DNA of 64,000 nucleotides from Leifsonia shinshuensis (GTDB lineage Bacteria > Actinomycetota > Actinomycetes > Actinomycetales > Microbacteriaceae): positions 2,356,001-2,420,000 of the forward strand of contig NZ_JACCFL010000001.1 in assembly GCF_013410375.1 (NCBI RefSeq), in the 5' to 3' direction. A program made the position numbers and the translations under genes. Positions 26,826-35,502 of the stretch are shown here, one piece after another. Below the pieces are notes generated by a model, which saw only the letters and a list, made by a program, of their open reading frames with translations, did no database searches and had not been told where the DNA came from. Positions within the stretch are counted from its first letter, which is position 1. Each line of letters begins with the position of its first letter.

Positions 26826-29131
26826 TCGGCCGGCTGCCGTGGCGCTCCGCCGCCGTCGACGCCGCGTTCGGGCTCGGCGCGGTGGCGCTGGCGGCGTGGT
26901 CGTTCTGGCCGGTCTACCAGTCGACGGCGTTCGTGACGATGCTCGTGGCGACGCTCGTGCTGGGCGGAGCGATCGGCGTGCTCGGCGCGACCTTCCGCTG
27001 GCCCAGCATCGTCGTGGCGGGCGTCGTCCTGCTGGTCTACCTGGGCACCGGCGTGCAGCTGGCAGTGCCGGGCGAGGCGACGGCGGGCGGCCTCCTGCCG
27101 ACGGGCAAGGGCTTCCTGGACCTGGTGCAGGCGACCTGGCTGTCCTGGAAGGAGCTGGTCACCATCTCGGTGCCGGTCGGCTCCTACGAGGCGCTGCTCG
27201 TCCCGGCGTTCATCCTGGTGCTGCTGGCCGCGACGGTCACGACGACCATCGCGCTGCGGTCGACGCTCCCCGAGCTCGCCGGCATCCCGCCCGTCGTGGT
27301 CCTGGTGGCGGGGATCGCGCTCGGCCCGGCCGTGGCGGCCGTGCCGTCCTGGCTGGTGCTCGGGCTGTTCGCGCTGCTGCTGGTCTGGAACATCCGGCTC
27401 CGGCTGCGGCGCAGGACCGACTCGGTGCGCACGCTCCGCCGGCAGAGCGGCCTCACGGTCGAGTCCCGGCGGGAGCGCGGGTCGACAGCGGTGCTGACGG
27501 CCACCGGGGCGACGGTGATGCTGGCGGTCGCGGCGGCGGTCGGGATCGGTGCGGCGGTCCTCGTGCCGCCGGCGAGCGGCAGGCAGGTGGTGCGGACCGC
27601 GGTCGAGCAGCCGTTCGATCCGCGGGCCTATCCCAGTCCGCTGACCGGGTTCCGGTCCTACTTCGAGCCGTCCGCCGCGTCCGACCCGATGCTGAGCGTG
27701 TCTGGTCTGCCCGCCGACGGCCGGGTGCGGATCGCGACCCTCGACACCTACGACGGGGTGACCTACTCGGTCGGCAGCGACGCGGTGACCAGTGCGTCCG
27801 GCTCCTTCGTCCGGCTGCCGTACCGGCTCGACCAGGGCGGCACCAAGGGAACGCCGACGGAGCTGACGGTGACCGTCCGCGGCTACCGCGGCCCCTGGAT
27901 CCCCGGCTCGGGTCAGCTCGAGCAGATCCAGTTCTTCGGCCCGGACGCGTCGAAGCTCTCCGGTGCGTACTTCTACAACGACGTGACGGGGACGGGTGCC
28001 GTGATGGCGTCGCTCCGGTCCGGGGACACCTACGTGGCCGACTCGGTCACCCTGCCGAAGCTGACCACCGCGCAGCTGACGAACGTCCAGCCCGGCTCCG
28101 ACGCCGTCCCGCGCCCGACCGTCGTGCCCGACGAGCTGCAGTCGACGCTGCAGAAGTACACGGCGGGCGTCACCGGCGCCGGCGCCAAGCTGGCCGCGGC
28201 CCTCAAGGGGCTGGAGAACGACGGCTACCTCAGCCACGGGGTCGGCCCCGAGGAGCCCGCCAGCCGGTCCGGGCACGGCGCCGACCGGATCACGGAACTC
28301 CTCACGAACGTGCCGATGCTGGGGGACCAGGAGCAGTACGCGGTCACCGCGGCGCTGATGGCCCGCCAGCTCGGCTTCCCCGCCCGCGTGGTGATGGGCT
28401 TCGTCGCCCCCGCCGACGCGCGCGGGCCGGTCACCTTCCTCGGCTCCGACGCCTCCGCGTGGATCGAAGTGCAGACCACCGCGGGCTGGGTCACCGTCGA
28501 CCCGACGCCCCCGGTGCGGCCGGTGCCGCCGAAGCGGCCGGAGCAGCCGACCGAGATCTCCCGCCCGCAGACCAACGTGCAGCCGCCGGTCGACGACACG
28601 CCGCAGCAGAACCAGGAGCCGCCCTCGGCCCAGGTCGACAGCACGCAGCCGCAGGCGCCGAACCCGGTGCTGGAGGCCCTGCTGACGATCCTCGTGGCGA
28701 TCGGCTGGACGGTGCTGGTCCTGGCCCTCATCGCCGCGCCGTTCCTGGCGGTCATCGCCGCCAAGTGGCGGCGGCGGACGTTGCGCCGGTCGGCGCCGAC
28801 CGCCGCCGAGCGCATCGTCGGCGGCTGGCGCGAGTTCGCCGACGCCGCGGTGGACCACGGCTACGACCCGCCGCCCGCCGCGACGCGGCTGGAGTTCGCC
28901 ACCACCATCGGCGGGACCCGCGCCGCGGCCCTGGCGCAGGTGGCCGACCGCGCGGTGTTCAGCTCGATCGCCCCCAGCGGCGAGGAGGCCGACTCGGTCT
29001 GGAAGGCGGTCGACGACCTCCGCGGCCAGCTCGACCGGCGCGACACGCGGTGGAAGCGGTGGCTTGCGGCGGTCTCGCTGCGCTCCCTCGGTTACCGTGG
29101 AAGGACGCGAGAGGGGAAGAGCAGGCGATGA
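26822..29131 (+). CDS. TgpA-like transglutaminase-fold membrane protein with degenerate catalytic triad
   Basis: 769 residues. Several membrane segments (about 12-210 and one near 240) precede an extracellular region. The transglutaminase-like core (about 480-565) aligns with the family as GDQEQYAVTAALMARQLGFPARVV, SDASAWIEV and WVTVDPTPP. The family consensus there is G-x-C-E, D-x-H-A-W and DPTP, so Cys is replaced by Gln503 and His by Ser545, while Asp560 remains. It is therefore probably not an active transglutaminase or protease. A Pro/Gln-rich linker, a further membrane segment (about 618-645) and a cytoplasmic tail follow. Overlaps its neighbours on both sides (GTGA and ATGA). Confidence 0.85.
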   Translation: MIGRLPWRSAAVDAAFGLGAVALAAWSFWPVYQSTAFVTMLVATLVLGGAIGVLGATFRWPSIVVAGVVLLVYLGTGVQLAVPGEATAGGLLPTGKGFLDLVQATWLSWKELVTISVPVGSYEALLVPAFILVLLAATVTTTIALRSTLPELAGIPPVVVLVAGIALGPAVAAVPSWLVLGLFALLLVWNIRLRLRRRTDSVRTLRRQSGLTVESRRERGSTAVLTATGATVMLAVAAAVGIGAAVLVPPASGRQVVRTAVEQPFDPRAYPSPLTGFRSYFEPSAASDPMLSVSGLPADGRVRIATLDTYDGVTYSVGSDAVTSASGSFVRLPYRLDQGGTKGTPTELTVTVRGYRGPWIPGSGQLEQIQFFGPDASKLSGAYFYNDVTGTGAVMASLRSGDTYVADSVTLPKLTTAQLTNVQPGSDAVPRPTVVPDELQSTLQKYTAGVTGAGAKLAAALKGLENDGYLSHGVGPEEPASRSGHGADRITELLTNVPMLGDQEQYAVTAALMARQLGFPARVVMGFVAPADARGPVTFLGSDASAWIEVQTTAGWVTVDPTPPVRPVPPKRPEQPTEISRPQTNVQPPVDDTPQQNQEPPSAQVDSTQPQAPNPVLEALLTILVAIGWTVLVLALIAAPFLAVIAAKWRRRTLRRSAPTAAERIVGGWREFADAAVDHGYDPPPAATRLEFATTIGGTRAAALAQVADRAVFSSIAPSGEEADSVWKAVDDLRGQLDRRDTRWKRWLAAVSLRSLGYRGRTREGKSRR

Positions 29132-29745
29132 GATGCCGGGTGTGCGGAGCGGAGCTCACAGAGGGGACGCTGTTCTGCGGGAACTGCGGGAGTTCGGTGA
29201 CGGCGTCGCGCGTGCGGCCGCCGGAGATCGCGGACTCGCGGCCCTCGGACACCTCCATCGTCGAGCCGCTCGCCAAGCCGCCGGTCGGGCGTTCCAAGCC
29301 CGCCGTGGCCGGCCGGTTCCCGGGCGACGTCGACCTCGATGAGGACGGCCTGCCGCCGACCGAGGCGATCGACGTCGTCGCCCTGGAGAGCGCGCCTCCT
29401 GCGCCGCCCGCGGCCCGGGCGCGGGTCTACCGGCTGAGCTTCTCCACGGGCGAGTCGGTGGAGGTGCGCGGAAGCGGCCTCGTCGGCCGCCGCCCGATCA
29501 CGCAGCCGGGGGAGCACGTCGACCAGCTGGTGGCCATCTCCGACCCGGCCAGGAGCGTCTCCAAGACGCATCTGGAGTTCGGCCTGGAGGGCGACGACCT
29601 CTGGATCTGCGACCGCTACTCCGGGAACGGCACCGTCGCGCGCCCGCTCGGCGGCCTGGCGCGGCAGTGCGAGGCCGGCCGGCGCTACCGCGTGGAGCGG
29701 GGCACCCGGGTCGACATCGGCGACCAGTGGTTCGACGTCAGCTGA
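29128..29745 (+). CDS. zinc-ribbon plus FHA-domain protein
   Basis: 205 residues. The N-terminus carries two CxxC pairs (C3, C6, C17, C20), a zinc-ribbon. An acidic linker with PPTEAIDV (about 74), a possible phospho-threonine site, leads to an FHA domain (about 98-205; GSGLVGRRPI, SKTHLEFGLEGDDLWICDRYSGNGT). This is the last gene of the kinase block, coupled to the preceding gene by ATGA. It probably binds phosphothreonine made by the kinase, perhaps on the first FHA protein. The last 17 bases are tandemly triplicated downstream. Confidence 0.85.
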   Translation: MRCRVCGAELTEGTLFCGNCGSSVTASRVRPPEIADSRPSDTSIVEPLAKPPVGRSKPAVAGRFPGDVDLDEDGLPPTEAIDVVALESAPPAPPAARARVYRLSFSTGESVEVRGSGLVGRRPITQPGEHVDQLVAISDPARSVSKTHLEFGLEGDDLWICDRYSGNGTVARPLGGLARQCEAGRRYRVERGTRVDIGDQWFDVS

Positions 29746-29779
29746 GCTTCGATGTGAGCTGAGCTTCGGCGTCAGCTGA
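29729..29779 (+). repeat. three tandem 17-bp units starting at the end of the FHA gene
   Basis: Units at 29729-29745, 29746-29762 and 29763-29779 share the form GSTTCGRYGTSAGCTGA; each ends in AGCTGA, and the first contains the stop codon. A local duplication of the gene's last codons. Confidence 0.8.
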
Positions 29780-29784
29780 CGTGC

Positions 29785-29820
29785 GGCGTGGGCCGGGCGG
29801 AACTCCGCTCGGCCCACGCC
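29785..29820. terminator. bidirectional terminator hairpin
   Basis: GGCGTGGGCCGGGCGG (29785-29800) pairs with CCGCTCGGCCCACGCC (29805-29820), 16 bp with one G-T wobble and an AACT loop. It lies between the convergent FHA and alanine dehydrogenase genes. Confidence 0.8.
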
Positions 29821-29828
29821 GGGACGAC

Positions 29829-30944
29829 TCAGACCAGCGCGTCCGCGAGCGGCGCGTCCACGATCCCGTGGGCCTCCGCGACGCCGGCGTTGGTGACGTG
29901 GCCGTCGTGCACGTTGAGGCCCAGCGCCAGCGACGCGTCGGCGCGGAGCGCGGCCTGCCAGCCGTTGTTCGCGATCGCGCGCGCGTAGGGCAGCGTGGCG
30001 TTGGTGAGCGCGTAGGTGGAGGTGTGCGGCACCGCGCCCGGCATGTTCGCCACGCAGTAGAACAGCGAACCGTGCACTGTGAAGGTGGGGTCGGCGTGCG
30101 TGGTCGGGTGCGAGTCGGCGAAGCAGCCGCCCTGGTCGACCGCGATGTCGACGAGCACGCTGCCCGGCTTCATCCGCGAGACCAGCTCGTTGCTGACCAG
30201 CTTGGGCGCCTTGGCGCCGGGGACGAGCACGGAGCCGATCACCAGGTCGGAGGCGACGACGGCCTTGTCGATCTCGAAGCTGTTCGAGGCGATCGTCTTG
30301 ATCCGGCCGGAGTACAGGGCGTCGAGCTCGCGCAGGCGGGCGATGTTGGTGTCCAGCACGGTCACCTCGGCGCCGAGGCCCACCGCGACCGACGTGGCGT
30401 TCGTGCCGGCGACGCCGCCGCCGAGCACGGTGACGACCGCCGGGTGGGTGCCGGGGACGCCGGGGACCAGGAGGCCGGGGCCGCCGTTCGGCTTCAGCAT
30501 CGTGTTGGCGCCGACGATCGGCGCGAGCCGGCCGGCGACCTCGCTCATCGGGGCGAGCAGCGGGAGCGCGCGGTTCGGCAGCTGGACCGTCTCGTAGGCG
30601 ATCGCGGTGACGCGCGCGTCGACCAGCGCGCGGGTGAGCGCCTCGTCGGCGGCGAGGTGCAGGTACGTGAACAGCACCAGGCCCTCGCGGAAGTAGCCGT
30701 ACTCCGAGGCGATCGGCTCCTTCACCTTGAGGATGAGCTCGCCCGCCGCCCAGGTGGCCGCGGCGTCGGGCAGGATGGTGGCTCCTGCGCCGGCGTACAG
30801 CTCGTCGGGGATGGACGAGCCCACCCCTGCGCCGGTCTCGACGTACACCTCGTGGCCGGCTCCGACCAGGTCGTGGACGCCTGCGGGCGTAATCGCCACG
30901 CGGAATTCGTTGTTCTTGATCTCGCGGGGGATCGCGACCTTCAT
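29829..30944 (-). CDS. ald: alanine dehydrogenase
   Basis: 371-residue cytoplasmic enzyme converting L-alanine and NAD+ to pyruvate, ammonia and NADH. The start MKVAIPREIKNNEFRVAITP, the ELILKVKEP segment with the substrate lysine, the TYLHLAAD segment and the NAD-binding VTVLGGGVAGTNAT (about 170) are all diagnostic; length matches the family. ATG 30944 has GAGGAGC 5-11 bases upstream. Transcribed alone, convergent with the kinase block, divergent from the polyamine transporter. Provides or removes nitrogen and pyruvate next to pyruvate-linked amine transaminases. Confidence 0.95.
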   Translation of the reverse strand: MKVAIPREIKNNEFRVAITPAGVHDLVGAGHEVYVETGAGVGSSIPDELYAGAGATILPDAAATWAAGELILKVKEPIASEYGYFREGLVLFTYLHLAADEALTRALVDARVTAIAYETVQLPNRALPLLAPMSEVAGRLAPIVGANTMLKPNGGPGLLVPGVPGTHPAVVTVLGGGVAGTNATSVAVGLGAEVTVLDTNIARLRELDALYSGRIKTIASNSFEIDKAVVASDLVIGSVLVPGAKAPKLVSNELVSRMKPGSVLVDIAVDQGGCFADSHPTTHADPTFTVHGSLFYCVANMPGAVPHTSTYALTNATLPYARAIANNGWQAALRADASLALGLNVHDGHVTNAGVAEAHGIVDAPLADALV

Positions 30945-31313
30945 GGGGCTCCTCAGCTCCTCACACTTCGACGTGATGGTTCGACTTCACCTTAGCTTCC
31001 TTCACGGAGGATTTCGATAGCAATCCAGGAAGGATCGTGCTGATTCCGTAAATTCCGCGTCAAAGCAGGGTGGATTTCGTCAGTTCGTCTCGCTGCTCAT
31101 CCGCGCGCCGTACGCAGTGTGCGGTTTCCCGCGTGATTCGGACGAAACGGAACGGATTTCGTGACGATCATGTTTCCAGATGGACGTTTCGCCCCTTCAA
31201 GGGTGGGAATCGCACCGGTCCTATGCCAGGATCGACCCACCGCGACGGCACATCGACGTGCGTCGGCGGATCGCCCTCCAGGCACCACCAGATCGACCCG
31301 AAGGAGCTCCGCA
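30945..31313. promoter_or_regulatory. 369-base divergent control region (ald / polyamine transporter)
   Basis: No gene is supported here. It holds three copies of GGATTTCG (31009-31016, 31072-31079, 31154-31161) and the inverted repeat ACGAAA (31142-31147) / TTTCGT (31157-31162), with CGGAACGGA between, a possible operator. AAGGAG (31301-31306) is the ribosome-binding site of the binding-protein gene at GTG 31314. The region is less GC-rich than its surroundings. Confidence 0.4.
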
Positions 31314-32528
31314 GTGAAGAACAGGCCACTCCCGAACGACCCGATGATCCGCCAGCTGGTGCAGTCGGCACGTGCCAACCAGCTCACCCGTCGCGGTCTG
31401 CTGGCCGGTGCGACCGCCGGCGCGGCAGCGCTCGCGCTGGCCGCGTGCTCGACGGGCGGCGCCTCGGGCAAGCCGACCCCGGCCAAGGACCAGTCGTCCA
31501 CCGACAAGACGCTCACCTGGGCGAACTGGCAGGCCTACCTCGACCAGGACGCGAACGGGAAGTACCCGACGCTGGAGGCCTTCCAGAAGCAGACCGGCAT
31601 GTCGGTCAAGTACGACGTCGCGGTCGACGACAACAACACCTACTACGCCAAGGTGAAGGACCAGCTCGCGCTCGGCAAGGATATCGGCGCCGACACGGTG
31701 TGCCTCACCGACTGGATGATCGCGCGCTGGATCCGCCTCGGCTACGTCCAGAGCTTCGACGCGTCGGCCATCCCGAACAAGAAGAACCTCACCTCGAACC
31801 TGGTCAACGTCGACTTCGACCCCGGGCGGAACAAGTCGCTGCCGTGGCAGAGCGGCTTCGCCGGCATCTGCTGGAACAAGGAGAAGCTGCCGAACGGCCT
31901 GAAGTCCATCGAGGACCTGTGGAAGCCGGACCTCAAGGGCAAGGTCGGCGTCCTCAGCGAGATGCGCGACACGATGGGTCTCCTGATGCTGGCGCAGGGC
32001 GTCGACATCTCCAAGAAGTTCAGCGACGACGACTACAACAAGGCGATCGACACCCTGACCAAGGAGGTCAACGACGGCCAGATCCGCAACATCAAGGGCA
32101 ACTCGTACCTCAACGACCTGAAGTCCGGCGACACCCTCGCCGCGATCTGCTGGTCGGGCGACATCACCCAGCTGAACGCCGAGGCCGGCGACAACTGGCA
32201 GTTCGCCATCCCGGAGTCCGGCGGCACGCTGTGGAGCGACAACTTCGTCATCCCGATCGGCTCCCCGCGCAAGGCGAACGCCGAGAAGCTGATCGACTAC
32301 TACTACGAGCCGGAGGTCGCCGCCGAGGTCGCCGCGTGGGTGAACTACATCACGCCGGTGCAGGGCGCCAAGGACGCCGCGGTGAAGATCGACCCGAAGC
32401 TGGCCGAGAACCAGCTCATCTTCCCGGACGACGAGACGCTGTCGAAGGTGCACATCTTCCGCAGCCTGACCCCCGCCGAGGAGCAGAAGTACCAGGCGGC
32501 GTTCCAAAAAGTGATCCTGGGGGCCTGA
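31314..32528 (+). CDS. polyamine ABC transporter substrate-binding lipoprotein (PotD-like, Tat-type signal)
   Basis: 404 residues. LTRRGLLAG (Arg26-Arg27) is a twin-arginine motif, followed by a hydrophobic stretch and the lipobox LAAC with Cys45, so it is probably a Tat-exported lipoprotein. The mature part begins LTWANWQAYLD and contains AICWSGDITQLNAEAG, as in spermidine/putrescine binding proteins. GTG 31314 is 8 bases after AAGGAG; an upstream in-frame ATG lacks a site. First gene of a four-gene importer operon. Specificity for putrescine or spermidine is family-based. Confidence 0.88.
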   Translation: MKNRPLPNDPMIRQLVQSARANQLTRRGLLAGATAGAAALALAACSTGGASGKPTPAKDQSSTDKTLTWANWQAYLDQDANGKYPTLEAFQKQTGMSVKYDVAVDDNNTYYAKVKDQLALGKDIGADTVCLTDWMIARWIRLGYVQSFDASAIPNKKNLTSNLVNVDFDPGRNKSLPWQSGFAGICWNKEKLPNGLKSIEDLWKPDLKGKVGVLSEMRDTMGLLMLAQGVDISKKFSDDDYNKAIDTLTKEVNDGQIRNIKGNSYLNDLKSGDTLAAICWSGDITQLNAEAGDNWQFAIPESGGTLWSDNFVIPIGSPRKANAEKLIDYYYEPEVAAEVAAWVNYITPVQGAKDAAVKIDPKLAENQLIFPDDETLSKVHIFRSLTPAEEQKYQAAFQKVILGA

Positions 32529-33727
32529 TGCCGAAGGGAGTCTTCGCCGAGTCCGGCGCCGACCTGCAGCTGGCCGGCATCAAGAAACGGTTCCCGGGGT
32601 TCACCGCCATCGAGAACCTCGACCTCACGATCCCCGCCGGGTCGTTCTTCGCCCTGCTCGGCCCGAGCGGCTGCGGCAAGACGACCACCCTGCGGCTGGT
32701 CGCCGGGCTGGAGGAGCCGACGGAGGGCCGCATCCTCATCGGCGGGAAGGACGTCACCAGCACCAAGCCGTTCCAGCGGCCGGTGAACACGGTGTTCCAG
32801 AGCTACGCGCTCTTCCCGCACATGACCATCCTGGAGAACGTCGCCTTCGGCCTCCGCCGCCGCCGCATCGGCGACCCGGTCGCCAAGGCGCACGAGGCGC
32901 TGCGGCTGGTCGAGCTCGACCACCTGGCCGCGCGGCGGCCCTCGCAGCTGTCCGGCGGCCAGCAGCAGCGCGTCGCGCTCGCACGGGCGGTGGTCAACCG
33001 GCCGGCGCTGCTGCTGCTCGACGAGCCGCTCGGCGCGCTCGACCTCAAGCTCCGCCGCCAGATGCAGCTGGAGCTCAAGTCCATCCAGACGGAGGTCGGC
33101 CTGACCTTCGTGCACGTCACGCACGACCAGGAGGAGGCCATGACCATGGCCGACACGGTCGCCGTGATGAACAAGGGCCGGATCGAGCAGATGGGCGCGC
33201 CCGAGGTGCTCTACGAGCTGCCGTCGACGGTGTTCGTGGCGAACTTCCTCGGCCAGTCCAACCTGTTCGCCGGTCCCGTGCTCGACAGTGCGGGCGACAC
33301 GCTCGGGGTGGAGGTCGCCGGCCACCGCATCCAGGTGCCGCGGTCGCGCGCCCAGCGCAGCTCCGGCACGGTCACGGTGGGCGTCCGCCCGGAGAAGCTG
33401 ACGCTGCACGCGGGGGAGCAGTCCATCCCGTCCGGCGCCAACCGGCTCGGCCCCGGCCGGGTCATCGATGTCTCGTTCAGCGGCGTGAGCACGCAGTACC
33501 TGGTGGAGGTTCCGGGCATCGGCTCGGTGATCGTGTTCGCGCAGAACCTGGCGAGCGGTCCCGCGGCGGGCTTCGGCGACCGGGTCTGGCTGTCGTGGGA
33601 GGCCTCGCACACCTTCGTCCTCGCCGACGAGCCGCCGGCCGACGGGAAGTTCGCCGACGACACCGACACCCAGGCGGTGGCGGCGCAGGCGAAGGAGCGG
33701 CTGCTCTCCGAGCTGGAGGAGGCGTAG
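32528..33727 (+). CDS. polyamine ABC transporter ATP-binding protein (PotA-like)
   Basis: 399 residues. The ATPase domain (about 13-245) has Walker A GPSGCGKTTT, signature LSGGQQQRVALARA, Walker B LLLLDEPLGALD and the H-loop HVTHDQEEAM, followed by a TOBE-type regulatory domain (about 270-370; TVGVRPEKLTL). It energises the importer in the cytoplasm. ATG 32528 overlaps the binding-protein stop (TGATG), and the permease gene begins directly after its own stop. Confidence 0.92.
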   Translation: MPKGVFAESGADLQLAGIKKRFPGFTAIENLDLTIPAGSFFALLGPSGCGKTTTLRLVAGLEEPTEGRILIGGKDVTSTKPFQRPVNTVFQSYALFPHMTILENVAFGLRRRRIGDPVAKAHEALRLVELDHLAARRPSQLSGGQQQRVALARAVVNRPALLLLDEPLGALDLKLRRQMQLELKSIQTEVGLTFVHVTHDQEEAMTMADTVAVMNKGRIEQMGAPEVLYELPSTVFVANFLGQSNLFAGPVLDSAGDTLGVEVAGHRIQVPRSRAQRSSGTVTVGVRPEKLTLHAGEQSIPSGANRLGPGRVIDVSFSGVSTQYLVEVPGIGSVIVFAQNLASGPAAGFGDRVWLSWEASHTFVLADEPPADGKFADDTDTQAVAAQAKERLLSELEEA

Positions 33728-34648
33728 ATGGCCATCGCCGCCTTCACCGGCGCTCCGGCGACCCACGACCAGGAGCCGGCGGCGCGTCGGAAGTCGGGCA
33801 TCGCGCTCGTCCTGCTGCTGCCCGGCGTGCTCTACCTGGTGTTGTTCTTCCTGACCCCGCTCGTCTCGCTCATCATCACCTCGTTCCAGGCGCCGGCGCC
33901 GGAAGGCGACATCGGGCAGTACGTCCCGGCGTTCCAGTGGCAGAACTACACCGACGCCATCTCGGGGTACTGGCCGCAGATCCTGCGTTCGTTCGGCTAC
34001 GCTCTGATCGCCACGGCGGCGGCGCTGGTGATCAGTTACCCGCTGGCGTACTTCATCGGCGTGAAGATGCGCGCCAAGCCCGTGCTGCAGAACCTGCTCA
34101 TGACGCTCGTCATCGCACCCTTCTTCATCAGCTTCCTGCTGCGGACGCTGGCGTGGAAGTCGATCCTGAGCGACGACGGCTGGGTGGCGAGCTCGCTCAA
34201 GGCGATCAGCGTCCTCCCGCCGGACGCCCACATCACGGGTACGCCGTTCTCGGTCATCTTCGGCCTGACGTACAACTTCATCCCATTCATGACGCTGCCG
34301 CTGTACTCGACGCTGGAGCGGCTGGACACCCGGCTGCTGGAGGCCGGCCGCGACCTGTACGCGAGCAACTGGGAGACGTTCCGCAGGATCACCATCCCGC
34401 TGTCGATGCCCGGCATCGTCTCCGGGACGCTGCTGACCTTCATCCCGGCGGCCGGCGACTACATCAACGCGTCGCAGGACTTCCTCGGCGCCGCCGACAC
34501 CTCGATGATGGGCAATGTCATCGAGAGCAACTTCCTGGTGCTGCAGAACTATCCGGCGGCGGCCGCGATGTCGGTCATCCTGATGGCCGTCATCCTGGTG
34601 ATCGTCGGCTTCTACGTGCGGCGGAGCGGGACGGAGGACCTGCTGTGA
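33728..34648 (+). CDS. polyamine ABC transporter permease (PotB-like)
   Basis: 306 residues, six predicted membrane segments. RLDTRLLEAGRDLYASNWETFRRITIPLSMPGI (about 195) is the EAA loop that docks with the ATPase. Long N-terminal periplasmic-side loop after the first segment as in PotB. Starts at the base after the PotA-like stop and overlaps the next permease gene by 4 bases. Confidence 0.9.
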   Translation: MAIAAFTGAPATHDQEPAARRKSGIALVLLLPGVLYLVLFFLTPLVSLIITSFQAPAPEGDIGQYVPAFQWQNYTDAISGYWPQILRSFGYALIATAAALVISYPLAYFIGVKMRAKPVLQNLLMTLVIAPFFISFLLRTLAWKSILSDDGWVASSLKAISVLPPDAHITGTPFSVIFGLTYNFIPFMTLPLYSTLERLDTRLLEAGRDLYASNWETFRRITIPLSMPGIVSGTLLTFIPAAGDYINASQDFLGAADTSMMGNVIESNFLVLQNYPAAAAMSVILMAVILVIVGFYVRRSGTEDLL

Positions 34649-35499
34649 CGACCATGACGACCTCTCGGCCGGGCGCCCCCGCGGCCGCCCCGCGGAGGCG
34701 CTTCCGGTTCCAGGGGCTCGGGCTCGGCGTGTACGCCTTCCTGGCGCTGGCGTTCCTGCTGATCCCGATCGTCTACACGTTCGTGTTCTCGTTCAACGAC
34801 GCGATCAAGAACAACATCGCCTGGCGCGGCTTCACGCTGCGCAACTGGACGAACGTCTGCGACGCGGCCGGCATCTGCGACGCGTTTGCGGCGTCGATCA
34901 TCATCGGCATCGTCTCGACGGTGATCGCGACGGCGCTCGGCACCATGATCGCGATCGCGCTGATGCGCTACCGGTTCCGGTTCCGCTCGCAGACCAGCCT
35001 GCTGCTGTTCCTGCCGATGGCGAGCCCCGAGGTCGTGCTCGGCGCGGGCCTGGCGGCCCAGTTCCTCAGCCTCGGCGTGAACAAGGGCTTCGGGACGATC
35101 ATCATCGCCCACGTGATGTTCTGCATCAGCTTCGTGGTGGTGACGGTGAAGGCGCGCGTCGCGTCGCTCGACCCGGCGCTGGAGGAGGCGGGGCGCGACC
35201 TCTACGGGTCGCCGAACGCGGTGTTCTGGCGGATCACGTTCCCGCTGCTGCTCCCCGGCATCCTGTCGGCGGCGCTGCTGTCGTTCTCGCTGAGCTTCGA
35301 CGACTTCATCATCACGAACTTCAACGCCGGCGCGGTGACGACGTTCCCGATGTACATCTACATCGCGGCGTCGCGCGGCATCCCGGCGCAGGCGAACGTG
35401 ATCGCGTCGGCGGTGTTCATCCTGACGATCCTGGTGGTGCTGATCTCGCAGCTCACCGCGGCCGCCCGCGCCAAGCGGCTGGCGCGGGCGACGCAGTAG
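34645..35499 (+). CDS. polyamine ABC transporter permease (PotC-like)
   Basis: 284 residues, six predicted membrane segments. The EAA loop is SLDPALEEAGRDLYGSPNAVFWRITFPLLLPGI (about 173). GTG 34645 overlaps the previous stop (GTGA). A conserved FSLSFDDFIITNFN segment is typical of the PotC/PhnV branch. Ends 3 bases before the convergent asparaginase gene, with no room for a terminator. Confidence 0.9.
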   Translation: MTTMTTSRPGAPAAAPRRRFRFQGLGLGVYAFLALAFLLIPIVYTFVFSFNDAIKNNIAWRGFTLRNWTNVCDAAGICDAFAASIIIGIVSTVIATALGTMIAIALMRYRFRFRSQTSLLLFLPMASPEVVLGAGLAAQFLSLGVNKGFGTIIIAHVMFCISFVVVTVKARVASLDPALEEAGRDLYGSPNAVFWRITFPLLLPGILSAALLSFSLSFDDFIITNFNAGAVTTFPMYIYIAASRGIPAQANVIASAVFILTILVVLISQLTAAARAKRLARATQ

Positions 35500-35502
35500 C
35501 GG

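Noticed and set aside
14835..29745. Type VII (ESX) or type VI secretion cluster
   Set aside because: FHA, PP2C and kinase genes recall such clusters, but no WXG100 protein, EccC ATPase, mycosin, TssB/C, Hcp or VgrG gene is present.
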